64,000 bases of DNA, taken from NCBI RefSeq assembly GCF_003856835.1, contig NZ_CP034145.1, positions 2,914,001 through 2,978,000 on the forward strand, in the 5' to 3' direction. This DNA comes from Haloplanus aerogenes. GTDB taxonomy: Archaea > Halobacteriota > Halobacteria > Halobacteriales > Haloferacaceae. The notes below the pieces were generated by a model. It was not told the origin of the DNA. It made no database searches and saw only the letters and a program-made list of their open reading frames with translations. Every line of letters begins with the position of its first letter. Positions within the stretch are counted from its first letter, which is position 1. Both the position numbers and the translations under genes were made by a program. Below, in pieces: positions 36,664-45,947 of this stretch.

Positions 36664-37434
36664 GTGAGCCAGACGACCATCCGGATCGACCCGCACGTCC
36701 ACTCCGAGGGTTCCTACGACGGCCACGACCCTGTGGAGCTGCTGCTGGAGCAGGCGGCCGAAATCGGGCTAGACGGCATCGTCGTCACCGATCACGACGT
36801 GATCCACGAGTCGCTCCGGGCGGCCGAACTCGCCCCCGACTACGGGCTGATCGGGATTCCGGGCGTCGAGGTGTCGACGGACGTGGGGCATCTGCTGGCT
36901 ATCGGCGTCTCGGAGATGCCGCCCCGGCGCGCCCCGCTGGACGAGACGGTCCAGTGGGTGCGCGACCACGGCGGCGTGGCGGTCGTCCCCCACCCGTTCC
37001 AGCGGAGCCGTCACGGCATTCCCCGGCGTCACCTCGTCGACTGCGACGCGATCGAGGTGTTCAATTCGTGGCTGTTCACGGGCTTTCGGAACCGGCGTGC
37101 GCGGCGCTTCGCGGCCGACCACGGCTATCCGGCACTCGCCGCGAGCGACGCCCACTCCGTGCCACACGTCGGGCGGGCGTTCACGGAACTCGTCCTCGAC
37201 GACGTGGACCGATCGAGCCTCGACGGCGACACGGTCCTCGGGGCGATGCGCAACGGGTCGACGCGGATGCTGGGTCGCCGCCAACCGATTCCGGCGTCGG
37301 CCCGCCACTACGCGGTGGGATCGGCGCGCAAGAGCGGCTACTACGCGAAAGTCGGCGCCCTGAAAGGGCAGGCGGTCGCCCGGGCCGGCCTGCTCCGTGG
37401 GGCGCAACTGCTGGCCGAACTCTCGCCGCGCTGA
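36664..37434 (+). CDS. PHP-domain phosphoesterase
   Basis: 256 residues from a GTG at 36664. Metal ligands of the PHP fold: RIDPHVHSEGSYDGH, IVVTDHDVI, VVPHPFQRSRHG and ALAASDAHSVPHVG. The C-terminal ~50 residues are basic (SARKSGYYAKVGALKGQAVARA). Related PHP proteins act on phosphoesters of nucleosides or histidinol; the substrate is not known. Confidence 0.85.
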   Translation: MSQTTIRIDPHVHSEGSYDGHDPVELLLEQAAEIGLDGIVVTDHDVIHESLRAAELAPDYGLIGIPGVEVSTDVGHLLAIGVSEMPPRRAPLDETVQWVRDHGGVAVVPHPFQRSRHGIPRRHLVDCDAIEVFNSWLFTGFRNRRARRFAADHGYPALAASDAHSVPHVGRAFTELVLDDVDRSSLDGDTVLGAMRNGSTRMLGRRQPIPASARHYAVGSARKSGYYAKVGALKGQAVARAGLLRGAQLLAELSPR

Positions 37435-37480
37435 ATCGGCCCGACCGACGTTTTTTGTAGTGGTATGCCAAGACCTACGC

Positions 37481-38461
37481 ATGGCGAGTAGAATACGGGC
37501 CCTCCTGACGCGAATCGCACGGTCGTACGTGCTGTTCGTCGTCATCGGCGTGGTCGTCGGCCTCGCGCTGGCACCCGTCGCGTGGAACGCAACGTCCTCG
37601 GAAGGGACGGTTGCAGTCGTCCCGGTCTCGGGGACTATCGACGGCGGGAGCGCCGCCGGGGTGTCGTCCATGCTGCAACAGGCCCGCTCGGATTCGGATA
37701 TCAAGGCGGTCGTGTTGCTCGTGAACAGCGGGGGTGGTGGCGCCGCCGCCAGCGAGGAGATGTATCTCCAGACGAAGCGGACGGCACAGGAAATGCCGGT
37801 GATCACCAGCGTCGACGCCGCGGCGGCGTCCGGGGCGTACTACACCATCGCTCCGAGCGATCACATCTACGCCAAACCGGCGTCGACCGTCGGGAGCGTG
37901 GGCGTACTCGCGACGACGCCGACGGCGCTTGAGCCGACGACCCTCATCTCCACCACCGGGCCGAACAAACTGACCGGTGGCGACGAACGCGAGTTCAACT
38001 ACATCCTCGAATCGCTGGGCAACGCCTTCATCGGGGCCGTGTTCGAGCAGCGCGGTGATCGGCTGGAGCTAACCCGGACGGAACTCGAACAGGCGCGCAT
38101 CTACAGCGGGACGCAGGCGGTCCAGAACGGTCTCGTCGACTCCATCGGCGGGCGACAGGCCGCCGTCGAACACGCGGCCGAGGAGGCTGGCCTCGACAAC
38201 TACAACGTGCGCGTCATGCGCCCGGACGGGACGGCGCGGTTCCTCTCGCGGTCGAACTACATCGCCTCGACCGCGCCGAACAAGACGATGGTGCCGGCCG
38301 AGTATCTCTACGGCGATGACCCGTCCAGTCCGGTGTTTCTGATGGTGCCGGCGACGTATCTCGATCCGGAGACGAACGCGTCGGCCGGCGCCCCCAACGT
38401 CACGGGCCCCGGCACGACTGCACGGGCGGCGGTCGCTCCGGGAGGGACCCATGTGGCGTGA
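37481..38461 (+). CDS. S49 peptidase (signal peptide peptidase A-like)
   Basis: 326 residues from the ATG at 37481. N-terminal membrane anchor (VLFVVIGVVVGLALAPVAW), then the Clp-like fold: VAVVPVSGTIDGGSAAGV, VLLVNSGGGGAAASEEMY, nucleophile Ser in VDAAAASGAYYTIAPSDH, and a candidate general-base Lys in GPNKLTGGDEREFNYI. Cuts membrane-embedded peptides. The C-terminal region overlaps the next gene by 11 nt, so the two are co-translated. Confidence 0.88.
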   Translation: MASRIRALLTRIARSYVLFVVIGVVVGLALAPVAWNATSSEGTVAVVPVSGTIDGGSAAGVSSMLQQARSDSDIKAVVLLVNSGGGGAAASEEMYLQTKRTAQEMPVITSVDAAAASGAYYTIAPSDHIYAKPASTVGSVGVLATTPTALEPTTLISTTGPNKLTGGDEREFNYILESLGNAFIGAVFEQRGDRLELTRTELEQARIYSGTQAVQNGLVDSIGGRQAAVEHAAEEAGLDNYNVRVMRPDGTARFLSRSNYIASTAPNKTMVPAEYLYGDDPSSPVFLMVPATYLDPETNASAGAPNVTGPGTTARAAVAPGGTHVA

Positions 38462-39425
38462 TCTGGCCAAGCGGCTGGTCGTCCTCGTCCTGACCGTCGC
38501 CGTCGTCCTCGCAGTGGTGGCGGGCGGGCCGACGCTCCTGCAGGACGACGAGGAACGAGAGCGACTGCAGAATCCCGAATACGAGCCCGACGCGGTCGTC
38601 CCCGAACCGGTCGAGGCGACGGGAACGGTCGACGCGAACCCCGCACCCTCCGCCGACGACAGCGGGACGGTCGTCATCGACCGCGGGCACAGCAATCGCT
38701 TCACCCGTGCCGACATCGAACCGCTCGTCGACGCGCTGGTGCGCGAGGGGTACAACGTCAGGTTCTACACCGACGGCGACCTGGCGACAGTCCTCGACGG
38801 CGCGGACGCGTTCCTCGTCATCGATCCCGGCGCGGAGTATCTCCCCGGCGATGTCGACGACGTGCGGCAGTTTACGGGCAACGGCGGCCGACTGGTGATG
38901 ATCGGCGAACCGGACCGGACCGCGATCAGCGCCAGCCTCCTCGGGACCAGCATCCAGAACCAGGAGAGTCGGCTGACGACGCTCGCCTCCCGCTATCGGA
39001 TGAGCGTCGACACCGAGTATCTCTACAACCAGGAGAACGCGGACGGGACGTTCAAACACGTCCTCGTGCGACCGACGGGCGACGGTGGGCTGGAGGGTGT
39101 CGAACGGACGGCGATGTACACGGCGGCGGCCGTCACCGCCCAGAACGGGACCGTCCTGTTGCGGAGCGCGCCCAGCACGCACAAATCCGGGAGCGACGAG
39201 GTGACCGGCGAGTACCCCGTCGCCGTCCAGCGGAACAACGTCCTGTTGCTCGGGGACAAGACGTTCATGAGCGGCGACCGGTACCGCGTCGCGGACAACG
39301 AGCAACTGGTGGCTTACGTGGCCGAGTTCATGATCGAGGGCGATTACCAGGCGCCCCCGGATGTAGACGAGGACGACGAGTCGAACGCGGAGAACGGGAC
39401 GGCGACGCCGATTCCGGCCGCTTGA
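38451..39425 (+). CDS. membrane-anchored DUF4350/GATase-like protein
   Basis: 324 residues. One N-terminal anchor (LVVLVLTVAVVLAVVAGG), then an alpha/beta domain with IDRGHSNRFTRADIEPLVDA, DAFLVIDPGAEYLPGDVDD and GGRLVMIGEPD, which resembles DUF4350/class I glutamine amidotransferase-like folds without the catalytic Cys triad visible. Translationally coupled to the S49 peptidase, so it may present or regulate its substrates. Function unknown. Confidence 0.7.
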   Translation: MWRDLAKRLVVLVLTVAVVLAVVAGGPTLLQDDEERERLQNPEYEPDAVVPEPVEATGTVDANPAPSADDSGTVVIDRGHSNRFTRADIEPLVDALVREGYNVRFYTDGDLATVLDGADAFLVIDPGAEYLPGDVDDVRQFTGNGGRLVMIGEPDRTAISASLLGTSIQNQESRLTTLASRYRMSVDTEYLYNQENADGTFKHVLVRPTGDGGLEGVERTAMYTAAAVTAQNGTVLLRSAPSTHKSGSDEVTGEYPVAVQRNNVLLLGDKTFMSGDRYRVADNEQLVAYVAEFMIEGDYQAPPDVDEDDESNAENGTATPIPAA

Positions 39426-39551
39426 TAGGGTCGAAAGTCGTGTCCGTGGGCTGTCGAGATGACTCGACGGCCCACCGGTGAATAGTTTCCAACGGCCCGT
39501 ACGATTGCCGCGGGACAGCAACGTTATCCCGCCGGGCCGCGAGGAGTCGGT

Positions 39552-40097
39552 ATGAGCAATCCGACTGCGACGCTGCATACGACACACGGCGATATCACGG
39601 TCGAACTGTTCGCGGATCGGGCGCCGACGACGGTCGAGAACTTCATCAACCTCGCGGAACACGACCCCGCGTCGAACGCCGATCCCGCACCCGACACGAC
39701 GACGTGGGAGGACCCCGAGACGGGCGAGACGCGCGGCGACGCGCTCTACGCCGACATCCCCTTCCACCGGATCATCCACGGCTTCATGATCCAGGGTGGC
39801 GATCCGACCGGCACCGGACGCGGCGGGCCGGGCTACACCTTCGACGACGAGTTCCACCCCGACCTCCGCCACGACGGCGCCGGCATCCTCTCGATGGCCA
39901 ACCGCGGTCCGGACACCAACGGATCGCAGTTTTTCATCACGCTCGACGCCCAACCCCACCTCGACGACAGTCACGCCGTCTTCGGCGAAGTCGTAGAGGG
40001 CATGGACGTCGTCGAGGAACTCGGGTCGGTGAAGACGGACCCGAACGACCAGCCACTCGACGACGTTCGACTCGAATCTGTCGATGTGGATCGCTGA
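39552..40097 (+). CDS. peptidyl-prolyl cis-trans isomerase, cyclophilin type
   Basis: 181 residues. Cyclophilin core: ATLHTTHGDITVELF, FHRIIHGFMIQGGDPTGTGR (active-site Arg and Phe), GAGILSMANRGPDTNGSQFF and HAVFGEVVEGMDVVEEL. An acidic/Pro-rich insert (EHDPASNADPAPDTTTWE) near residue 40 is typical of haloarchaeal forms. Cytoplasmic protein-folding helper. Confidence 0.93.
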   Translation: MSNPTATLHTTHGDITVELFADRAPTTVENFINLAEHDPASNADPAPDTTTWEDPETGETRGDALYADIPFHRIIHGFMIQGGDPTGTGRGGPGYTFDDEFHPDLRHDGAGILSMANRGPDTNGSQFFITLDAQPHLDDSHAVFGEVVEGMDVVEELGSVKTDPNDQPLDDVRLESVDVDR

Positions 40098-40169
40098 AGC
40101 GGCGGACGCCACGGCGTCTACGGAGTCGGGTGGTGAGCGTCCCCCCTGCGGCGTGACGGGAGGGACGAC

Positions 40170-41675
40170 GTGAGCGACGGCCCGACAGTCGTCACCTCGC
40201 TCGACGCGTTCCGGGCTGTGGCCGCCGAGGCGACCCCGGGGACGCGCGTGCCGGTGGTCGTGACACTGGAGGCGGACCCGTTCGAAGCCTACCGCCGGGC
40301 GCGTGGCGACGCACCCTCGGTGTTCTTCGAAACGTCCGGCGGCCAGCCCGGCTGGGGATACTTCGGCGTCGACCCCGATTTCGTCCGCGAAGTGGCCGGC
40401 GTGGAGTTGGGAGACGGTGGCCGGACCGACGGCGAGAGCGTCCTCGACACCATCACGGAACTCGTCGACGGAGAGTCGCTCGCGCGTGGCGACTGCGAAA
40501 TCCCTTACCCCGGCGGCTTCTTCGGCTGGCTCTCGTACGACACCGTCCGCGAAATCGAGACCCTGCCGTCGACGACGGTCGACGACCGGGGACTCCCCCA
40601 CCTCCAGCTCGCGCGCTACACGTGTCTCGCGGCGTGGCGGGCAGGCGAGTCGACGCTCCACCTCGTCGCGACGCCGCGGGTGGGCGACGACAGCGAGGGG
40701 CCGGATGGCGACCCCGTCGCCGCCGCCTACGAACGCGGTGTCGACCGCGCGCTCGCGCTGGCCGAGGCCGCGACGACCGGCGATCCGTCCGTCGGCGCTC
40801 CGTCCGCGACGGGGCCGGTGAGTTTCACCAGTTCCTGCGACCGGTCGGCGTACGCCGACCGCGTGCGCCAGGTACAGACGTACATCCGCGACGGCGACAC
40901 CTTCCAGGCGAACATCTCCCACCGCCTGACGGCACCGGCGGCGGTCCACCCGGTCGAGGCGTTCGCCGCGTTGCGAGCGGTGAACCCGGCGCCGTACTCG
41001 GGGCTGATCGAGTTCCCCGGCGTCGACCTGGTGAGTGCGAGTCCCGAGTTGCTGTTAGAGCGTGACGGCGACCACCTGCGGACGGAACCCATCGCGGGCA
41101 CTCGACCCCGTGGCGAGACGGACGCGGCGGACCGCCGTCTCGAAGCCGACCTGCGGAGCGACGAGAAAGAGCGGGCGGAACACGCGATGCTGGTCGACCT
41201 CGAACGCAACGACCTCGGGAAGGTGAGCGAGTACGGGTCGGTCACCGTCGACGAGTACCGGCGCGTGGATCGCTACTCGGAGGTGTTCCACCTCGTCTCG
41301 GAGGTGACCGGGACGATGGCCGAGAAGTACGACCTCGGCGACGCCATCGGCGCCACCTTCCCCGGCGGGACGATCACGGGCGCGCCCAAACCGCGGACGA
41401 TGGAGATCATCGACGAGGTGGAGACCCACCGCCGCGGGCCGTACACCGGCAGCATGGCGGCCATCGGTTTCGACGGCCGGGCGACGCTCAACATCATCAT
41501 CCGCACGCTGGTCCGCCACGGCGACGAGTACCACCTCCGGGTTGGGGGCGGCGTCGTCCACGACTCGGTACCCGACCGCGAGTACGACGAGACGCTGGCG
41601 AAGGCGCGAGCGCTGGTGAACGCCGTCGACACCGCCCTCGGCGACGAGATGGAGATGGAGGTGACGGGGAAGTGA
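40170..41675 (+). CDS. pabB: aminodeoxychorismate/anthranilate synthase component I (PabB-like)
   Basis: 501 residues, GTG start at 40170. Chorismate-binding domain with LISASPELL-like [23 protein letters not shown] (307-311 PIAGT), [20 protein letters not shown] and [13 protein letters not shown]. The gene is translationally coupled to a glutamine amidotransferase subunit and followed by a class IV aminotransferase, the arrangement of p-aminobenzoate synthesis (pabB-pabA-pabC). Against this, PIAGT is the anthranilate-synthase form; typical PabB has PIKGT with a nucleophilic Lys. I favour PabB by context, with anthranilate synthase as the alternative. Confidence 0.75.
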   Translation: MSDGPTVVTSLDAFRAVAAEATPGTRVPVVVTLEADPFEAYRRARGDAPSVFFETSGGQPGWGYFGVDPDFVREVAGVELGDGGRTDGESVLDTITELVDGESLARGDCEIPYPGGFFGWLSYDTVREIETLPSTTVDDRGLPHLQLARYTCLAAWRAGESTLHLVATPRVGDDSEGPDGDPVAAAYERGVDRALALAEAATTGDPSVGAPSATGPVSFTSSCDRSAYADRVRQVQTYIRDGDTFQANISHRLTAPAAVHPVEAFAALRAVNPAPYSGLIEFPGVDLVSASPELLLERDGDHLRTEPIAGTRPRGETDAADRRLEADLRSDEKERAEHAMLVDLERNDLGKVSEYGSVTVDEYRRVDRYSEVFHLVSEVTGTMAEKYDLGDAIGATFPGGTITGAPKPRTMEIIDEVETHRRGPYTGSMAAIGFDGRATLNIIIRTLVRHGDEYHLRVGGGVVHDSVPDREYDETLAKARALVNAVDTALGDEMEMEVTGK

Positions 41676-42253
41676 CCCGGATACTGGTCGTCGACAACTA
41701 CGACTCCTTCGCGTACAACCTCGTCCAGTACGTCGGCGAGGCGGCCGACGAGGTGATCGTCCGGCGGAACGACGCGGTGGACGTGGCCGGGATCGAGGAG
41801 TTGAATCCGGACGGCATCGTCGTCTCGCCGGGGCCCGGCACCCCGCAGGAGGCAGGCATCTCGATGCCCGTCTTCGCCGAACTGGAGTATCCCACGCTCG
41901 GCGTCTGCCTCGGCCACCAGGCGCTGTGTGCGGTCCACGGTGCGACGGTGGGGCACGCCCCCGAAGTCGTCCACGGGAAGCGCTCGACGATCCACCACGA
42001 CGGCCGGGGCGTGTTCGCCGGCCTCGCCGACCGGATCGACGTGGGGCGGTATCACTCGCTGGCGGTCGAGCGCGGCGACGTGCCCGACGTGTTGGAGGAG
42101 ACGGCGCGCACCGACGACGAGAATGGCGTCGTGATGGGCGTTCGTCACCGGTCGAAACCGCACGTCGGCGTCCAGTTCCACCCGGAAAGCATCCTGACGG
42201 ACGACGGGAAACGGCTCGTCCGGAATTTCCTCGAGCTATGCAGTACCACGTGA
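41672..42253 (+). CDS. pabA: glutamine amidotransferase subunit, PabA/TrpG type
   Basis: 193 residues, GTG start at 41672 overlapping the preceding stop. Class I amidotransferase: [26 protein letters not shown], catalytic Cys in [10 protein letters not shown], catalytic His/Glu in [11 protein letters not shown]. Supplies ammonia from glutamine to component I. Overlaps the aminotransferase gene by 16 nt. Confidence 0.88.
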   Translation: MTRILVVDNYDSFAYNLVQYVGEAADEVIVRRNDAVDVAGIEELNPDGIVVSPGPGTPQEAGISMPVFAELEYPTLGVCLGHQALCAVHGATVGHAPEVVHGKRSTIHHDGRGVFAGLADRIDVGRYHSLAVERGDVPDVLEETARTDDENGVVMGVRHRSKPHVGVQFHPESILTDDGKRLVRNFLELCSTT

Positions 42254-43101
42254 ACGGCCAGTTGGTCGACGCGAGCGAGGCGACGATCAGCGTCGAGGAT
42301 CGGGGCTTTCTCTACGGCGACGCCGCCTTCGAGACGTGTCGCGCCTACGGTGGCGAGGTGTTCGAGTGGGACGGGCATCTGACCCGCCTCCGCGGCACCT
42401 GTGAGACGCTCGGGATGGGTGACGCCGTGCCCGACGACCTGCACGAACGAATCGAGGCGGCCCTCGACGCGAACGACCTCGCGGACGCGTACGTCCGTCT
42501 GTCGGTCACGCGCGGGGTCCAGCCGGGGAAGTTGACGCCGGCAGAAGACGTGGACCCGTCGGTCGTGATCATCGTCAAACCGCTCCCGCGGGGAGGTGTC
42601 GACGGCGAGAAGGTGTGGGACGCCCCCGCCGACGTGCGCACCGTCGACCACCGCCGGATTCCCGAGGTGTCGATGCCGGCCGACGCCAAGACGCACAACT
42701 ACCTCGACGGGATTCTGGCACGCCTCGAACTGCGCGGGACGGACGCCGACGAGTGTCTCGTCCGCGACGTGGACGGCGCCGTCGCGGAAGGGGCGACGAG
42801 CAACGTCTTCTTCGTCGACGACGGGACGCTCAAGACGCCGTCGCTCGCGGGGCCGATCCTGCCGGGCGTGACACGGGCCGTCGTCCTCGACCTCGCAGGA
42901 GACCTCGGTATCCCCGTCGAGACGGGGGCGTACGACCCCGAGGCGGTCCGCCGAGCCGACGAGGCGTTCCTGACGAACACGACGTGGGAGGTGCGACCCG
43001 TCGCGGTGCTCGACGGCGTCGCCATCGGCGGCGGCCCGATCACCGATCGGCTCGCGGCGGCGTTCGACCGGCGGGTCGAGGCGTGCTACGACGCGCAGTA
43101 A
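42238..43101 (+). CDS. pabC: class IV aminotransferase / aminodeoxychorismate lyase
   Basis: 287 residues from the ATG at 42238, inside the end of pabA. Fold-type IV PLP enzyme: [39 protein letters not shown] Lys in ADAKTHNYLDGILA, GAVAEGATSNVFFV and PILPGVTRAVVL. ADC lyase and branched-chain aminotransferases share this fold; the pabB-pabA neighbours favour ADC lyase in folate/tetrahydromethanopterin precursor synthesis. Confidence 0.82.
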   Translation: MQYHVNGQLVDASEATISVEDRGFLYGDAAFETCRAYGGEVFEWDGHLTRLRGTCETLGMGDAVPDDLHERIEAALDANDLADAYVRLSVTRGVQPGKLTPAEDVDPSVVIIVKPLPRGGVDGEKVWDAPADVRTVDHRRIPEVSMPADAKTHNYLDGILARLELRGTDADECLVRDVDGAVAEGATSNVFFVDDGTLKTPSLAGPILPGVTRAVVLDLAGDLGIPVETGAYDPEAVRRADEAFLTNTTWEVRPVAVLDGVAIGGGPITDRLAAAFDRRVEACYDAQ

Positions 43102-43162
43102 TGTCAGATTAATTATCGTCGTCTGACGACAATTTATGCGCTGACGGTTCGAACGCGCGAGT

Positions 43163-43636
43163 ATGAAGATCAACCCGGCCGACCGGAGTACGGAGACGAA
43201 CGGAACGGCTGAGGCGACCGTGGTCGACGAATCGGACGAATCGGACGAGGCGGTCGACGAGTCGGCGTCCGAAAGCGCCCTCTCGGCCGAGGCCGAACCG
43301 CTGACGATCGGCCTACCGGATGGGAGCGAGAGCGTCTCGGAGGCGATTCTCTCCCATCGGCAGATGCTCACGAACCCGTCGGAGCACGGGCTGGTTTCGG
43401 CGTCGGAGGCCGAGGACGTACGCGAGACGGTTGCGGACCTCTCGGAGCGGGTGCCCGAGGAGTTGCAGGACGAGTTGGCGGAGTTGGAAACGTCGGTCGA
43501 CGACCTGGTGGAGCGACTCGACCGACAGGAGCGACAGATCGACGAACTCCGGGCGACCGTCGCGTCGCTGGCCGACATTCTCGGCGCGTCGGTGGACTTC
43601 CAGACGTTCGACGACGCGGACGCGGACGACGCATAA
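43163..43636 (+). CDS. acidic coiled-coil protein, haloarchaeal, function unknown
   Basis: 157 residues. N-terminal ~45 residues are Ser/Asp/Glu-rich and disordered. Residues ~85-135 are a strong coiled coil (EDVRETVADLSERVPEELQD ... VERLDRQERQIDELRATVAS). No signal peptide or membrane segment. The protein probably oligomerises or binds a partner through the coiled coil. It ends 71 bp before the tRNA. Confidence 0.65.
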   Translation: MKINPADRSTETNGTAEATVVDESDESDEAVDESASESALSAEAEPLTIGLPDGSESVSEAILSHRQMLTNPSEHGLVSASEAEDVRETVADLSERVPEELQDELAELETSVDDLVERLDRQERQIDELRATVASLADILGASVDFQTFDDADADDA

Positions 43637-43707
43637 CCGACCGGCGACGATCCGACGACCGAAAGCCACTTGCGGAGGAACGGGGAACGGACAGTGTAGT
43701 TCTCGGC

Positions 43708-43792
43708 GCGAGGGTGGCCGAGCCAGGCCAAAGGCGGCGGGCTTAAGACCCGCTCTCGAAGGAGTTCGGGGGTTCGAATCCCCTCCCTCGCA
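43708..43792 (+). tRNA. tRNA-Leu (anticodon TAA)
   Basis: 85 nt, no intron. Acceptor arms GCGAGGG (43708-43714) and CCCTCGC (43785-43791) with discriminator A. The anticodon stem GCGGG/CCCGC encloses the loop CTTAAGA with TAA at 43744-43746. A long variable arm (CTCGAAGGAGTTCG region) and TTCGAAT in the T loop are as expected for Leu. No CCA is encoded. The 3' end (T arm and acceptor) is copied three times downstream. Confidence 0.95.
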
Positions 43793-44137
43793 CTGTCTCC
43801 GAACGAACGTGAGGAGCAGTGCGACCGGGAGTCGAAGCAGGGAGGGCGTGCGCAGCGAACGAAGTGAGCGAGCACGTCCGACCGTGGTTCGAATCCTCTC
43901 CCTCGCACCCCCGTCCAACGAACGTGAGGAGCAGTGCGACCGGGAGTCGAAGCAGGGAGGGCGTGCGCAGCGAACGAAGTGAGCGAGCACGTCCGACCGT
44001 GGTTCGAATCCTCTCCCTCGCACCCCCGTCCAACGAACGTGAGGAGCAGTGCGACCGGGAGTCGAAGCAGGGAGGGCGTGCGCAGCGAACGAAGTGAGCG
44101 AGCACGTCCGACCGTGGTTCGAATCCCCTCCCTCGCC
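43793..44137 (+). repeat. three tandem 115-bp repeats carrying copies of the tRNA-Leu 3' end
   Basis: Units are 43793-43907, 43908-44022 and 44023-44137. Units 2 and 3 are almost identical; unit 1 differs in its first ~9 bases. Each unit ends with a copy of the last ~22 nt of the tRNA (GGTTCGAATC ... CCCTCGC), and those blocks lie exactly 115 bp apart beginning with the tRNA itself (43771, 43886, 44001, 44116). The unit body contains CGTGCGCAGCGAACGAAGTG, a sequence type common in haloarchaeal intergenic DNA. The T stem in copies 1 and 2 is broken by C-to-T change, so these are not functional tRNAs. All frames opened here encode the same artefactual peptide and no real gene is seen. Confidence 0.92.
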
Positions 44138-44195
44138 CCGAGTACACAAATCGCGCACGAGCCACTGGCTCGCGGTCGGTAGTGCCGAAAGCGAA

Positions 44196-44234
44196 AAGCG
44201 ATCGTACGGGGAAAGAGGGTCCGTACGATCGCTT
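44196..44234. other. perfect 14-bp hairpin
   Basis: Arms 44196-44209 and 44221-44234 (AAGCGATCGTACGG and its exact complement) enclose an 11-nt loop. Strong RNA hairpin or a protein-binding palindrome, in the gene-free stretch 44138-44404 between the tRNA array and the DUF5813 gene. Confidence 0.75.
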
Positions 44235-44256
44235 GCCGCCCTGAATTGGTCCCCGC

Positions 44257-44286
44257 TGACGCTTCGGCCCTCCAGACGAAGCGTCA
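44257..44286. other. perfect 10-bp hairpin
   Basis: Arms 44257-44266 and 44277-44286 (TGACGCTTCG and complement) with a 10-nt loop, 23 bp after the first hairpin. Together they could be parts of one structured RNA or a terminator for the tRNA-array transcript. The remaining sequence to 44404 shows an AT-richer patch (AAACTTAAG near 44311) that may be a promoter. Confidence 0.7.
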
Positions 44287-44404
44287 CCTGATACAAACAG
44301 TGGGAGAAACTTAAGCGTGCCGCCGTCGGCAGGATGGCGGGGGGCCGAAAGCGGAGCGGGGGGAACGCGAGGGACTTTTGACCGCCCACGACCTGCGTAC
44401 TGAC

Positions 44405-44890
44405 ATGACCGAGACATCGGGACGGATCGCGCGCGCGTTCCGCGACCACGACTCGTTCGACCGCGTCGACGACGGCCGGTTCACGTCGACGACGACGACG
44501 TTCGACGGGATCGTCGAGGCGAGCGAGAACGACGGACGGATCGACTACGTGGTTCGGGTTCGCGCGCCGTCGCTCTCGGCGGCCGTGGAGGACGGCGTAG
44601 CCGCAGTGGTTGAGGAGGGGTGGCTGGAGACGTTCGAACTCCGCGTGGCCGACGCCGACGGCGTCGTCCGCGGCGACCACGACTTCGAACCGACGGTCGA
44701 ACTGGCGGGCGACGAACTCGTCGTCGAGTTCGCGTTCACCGACATCAACGAGCGGCGGGGTGTCGACGACGCAGCGGCGCTGATCAACTACGTCGAGGGG
44801 ACGTACGTCCAAGGGATCATCCCCGGCTACGAGTACGTCGACCCGGTCGGGAGACTGGTCGACCGAGCGCGACAAGCAGGGGGCCGATAA
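44405..44890 (+). CDS. DUF5813 family haloarchaeal protein
   Basis: 161 residues from the ATG at 44405; an earlier start at 44378 adds nine residues outside the family. Soluble, acidic, no cysteine motif. TFDGIVEASENDGRIDYVVR, LSAAVEDGVAAVVEEGWLET and VEGTYVQGIIPGYEYVDPV are the recognisable conserved stretches. Function unknown; a small membrane protein follows 38 bp later. Confidence 0.78.
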   Translation: MTETSGRIARAFRDHDSFDRVDDGRFTSTTTTFDGIVEASENDGRIDYVVRVRAPSLSAAVEDGVAAVVEEGWLETFELRVADADGVVRGDHDFEPTVELAGDELVVEFAFTDINERRGVDDAAALINYVEGTYVQGIIPGYEYVDPVGRLVDRARQAGGR

Positions 44891-44928
44891 GGCGACAGGG
44901 CAAAGCCGATCGAGTTCCTTGTTCCGCT

Positions 44929-45246
44929 ATGGCGACGATTCTGGATTTCGCCCTGATGGCCGTCGTCTTCGCGGGAAACACCCTCATTACCGCGGTCCTG
45001 ACCCGCTTCTTCCGCCTCCAACTGAAGACGCGGTGGGGGACGGTCGTCTACACGGCGTTGCTGGTCCCCGTCGTCCTCGTGGTGACGACCATCGTCGTGT
45101 TCAGCCTCGGTGTCGGCGTCGACCTGGGAAGCGCCGGAGCCGTCCTCGGCCTGATGGTCGCACTGCCGATGGCGCTGGGCGTGGCCATCGACGTGCTGTA
45201 CGTTCCCGCACCGGACGAGTACGAGTTGCCCGAGACGACGCGCTAA
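44929..45246 (+). CDS. small three-helix membrane protein (DUF7473-like)
   Basis: 105 residues from the ATG at 44929 with three hydrophobic helices ([60 protein letters not shown]) and an acidic tail ([13 protein letters not shown]). Conserved among haloarchaea, function unknown. Convergent with tmk and overlapping by 4 nt. Confidence 0.75.
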   Translation: MATILDFALMAVVFAGNTLITAVLTRFFRLQLKTRWGTVVYTALLVPVVLVVTTIVVFSLGVGVDLGSAGAVLGLMVALPMALGVAIDVLYVPAPDEYELPETTR

Positions 45247-45821
45247 ACGAGGTCGTCGACAGCGGCGAACACGTCGTCGAGGACGGCCTCGCGCGACTGC
45301 GTGGCGTCGATGCACACGAAGCGATCGGGCTCGGCGTCGAGGAGGCGTTCGTACTGCGTGCGCACGGCGCGGAGGTGGTCGACACGCTCGAACTTGTTCG
45401 TCCCGCCACTCCGCTTGGCGGCCGTCTCGGGGTCGAGGTCGAAGTACAGCGTCGCGTCGGGCGGCCGGGAGAAAGGTTCGTGAATCGACCGGACGTAATC
45501 GAATGGATCGTCGAGATGGTCGGTGAGCGTCGCCGCCTGATACGCGATGCGGGAGTCGGAGTAGCGGTCGGAGACGACGAGTGATCCCTCGTCGAGTGCA
45601 GGTCGGACGACACGGGAGAGGTGGTCGGCGTGGTCGGCAGTGTAGAGGAACAGTTCCGCTAGCGGGTCGGCATCGTCGTCGGCGATAGAGCGGGCGACGG
45701 CCTCGCCGTACCACGAATCGGTCGGCTCGCGCGTGAACACCGCGGACGGGTAGCGATCGCGAAGCGCCTGCCAGGCCGTCGTCTTGCCGCTGCCGTCGAG
45801 ACCCTCGAGCGTGAGGAGCAT
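45243..45821 (-). CDS. tmk: thymidylate kinase
   Basis: 192 residues. P-loop [16 protein letters not shown], the DR(Y/x) motif [13 protein letters not shown], dTMP-binding and lid region [20 protein letters not shown]. Phosphorylates dTMP to dTDP in DNA precursor synthesis. The ATG at 45821 is 181 bp from the next gene, which runs the opposite way. Confidence 0.93.
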   Translation of the reverse strand: MLLTLEGLDGSGKTTAWQALRDRYPSAVFTREPTDSWYGEAVARSIADDDADPLAELFLYTADHADHLSRVVRPALDEGSLVVSDRYSDSRIAYQAATLTDHLDDPFDYVRSIHEPFSRPPDATLYFDLDPETAAKRSGGTNKFERVDHLRAVRTQYERLLDAEPDRFVCIDATQSREAVLDDVFAAVDDLV

Positions 45822-45947
45822 AGTGGACGATACCGCGGTGGTGGTTTAACCGTCGGGGTCCGCGTCGGGTCGGCGTGGGTCAGGTGCCGATTGTATTTTA
45901 TTTCTGATATAATGGTGCGAGCGCCGCCGAGCGAGCGATATCCGCCG

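Noticed and set aside
38400-40949. 849-codon minus-strand frame
   Set aside because: Covers the opposite strand of the DUF4350, cyclophilin and pabB genes; no family features.
43793-44137. extra tRNA genes in the array
   Set aside because: Only the T arm/acceptor 3' end is copied; no D or anticodon arm and the T stem is damaged in two copies.
43793-44137. CRISPR array
   Set aside because: Repeat and spacer are both identical between units, so it is a tandem repeat, not a CRISPR; no cas genes.
43819-44291. three repeated ORFs translating to the same 'VEAGRACAANEVSEHVRPWFES' type peptide
   Set aside because: They arise only from the 115-bp repeat array; not proteins.
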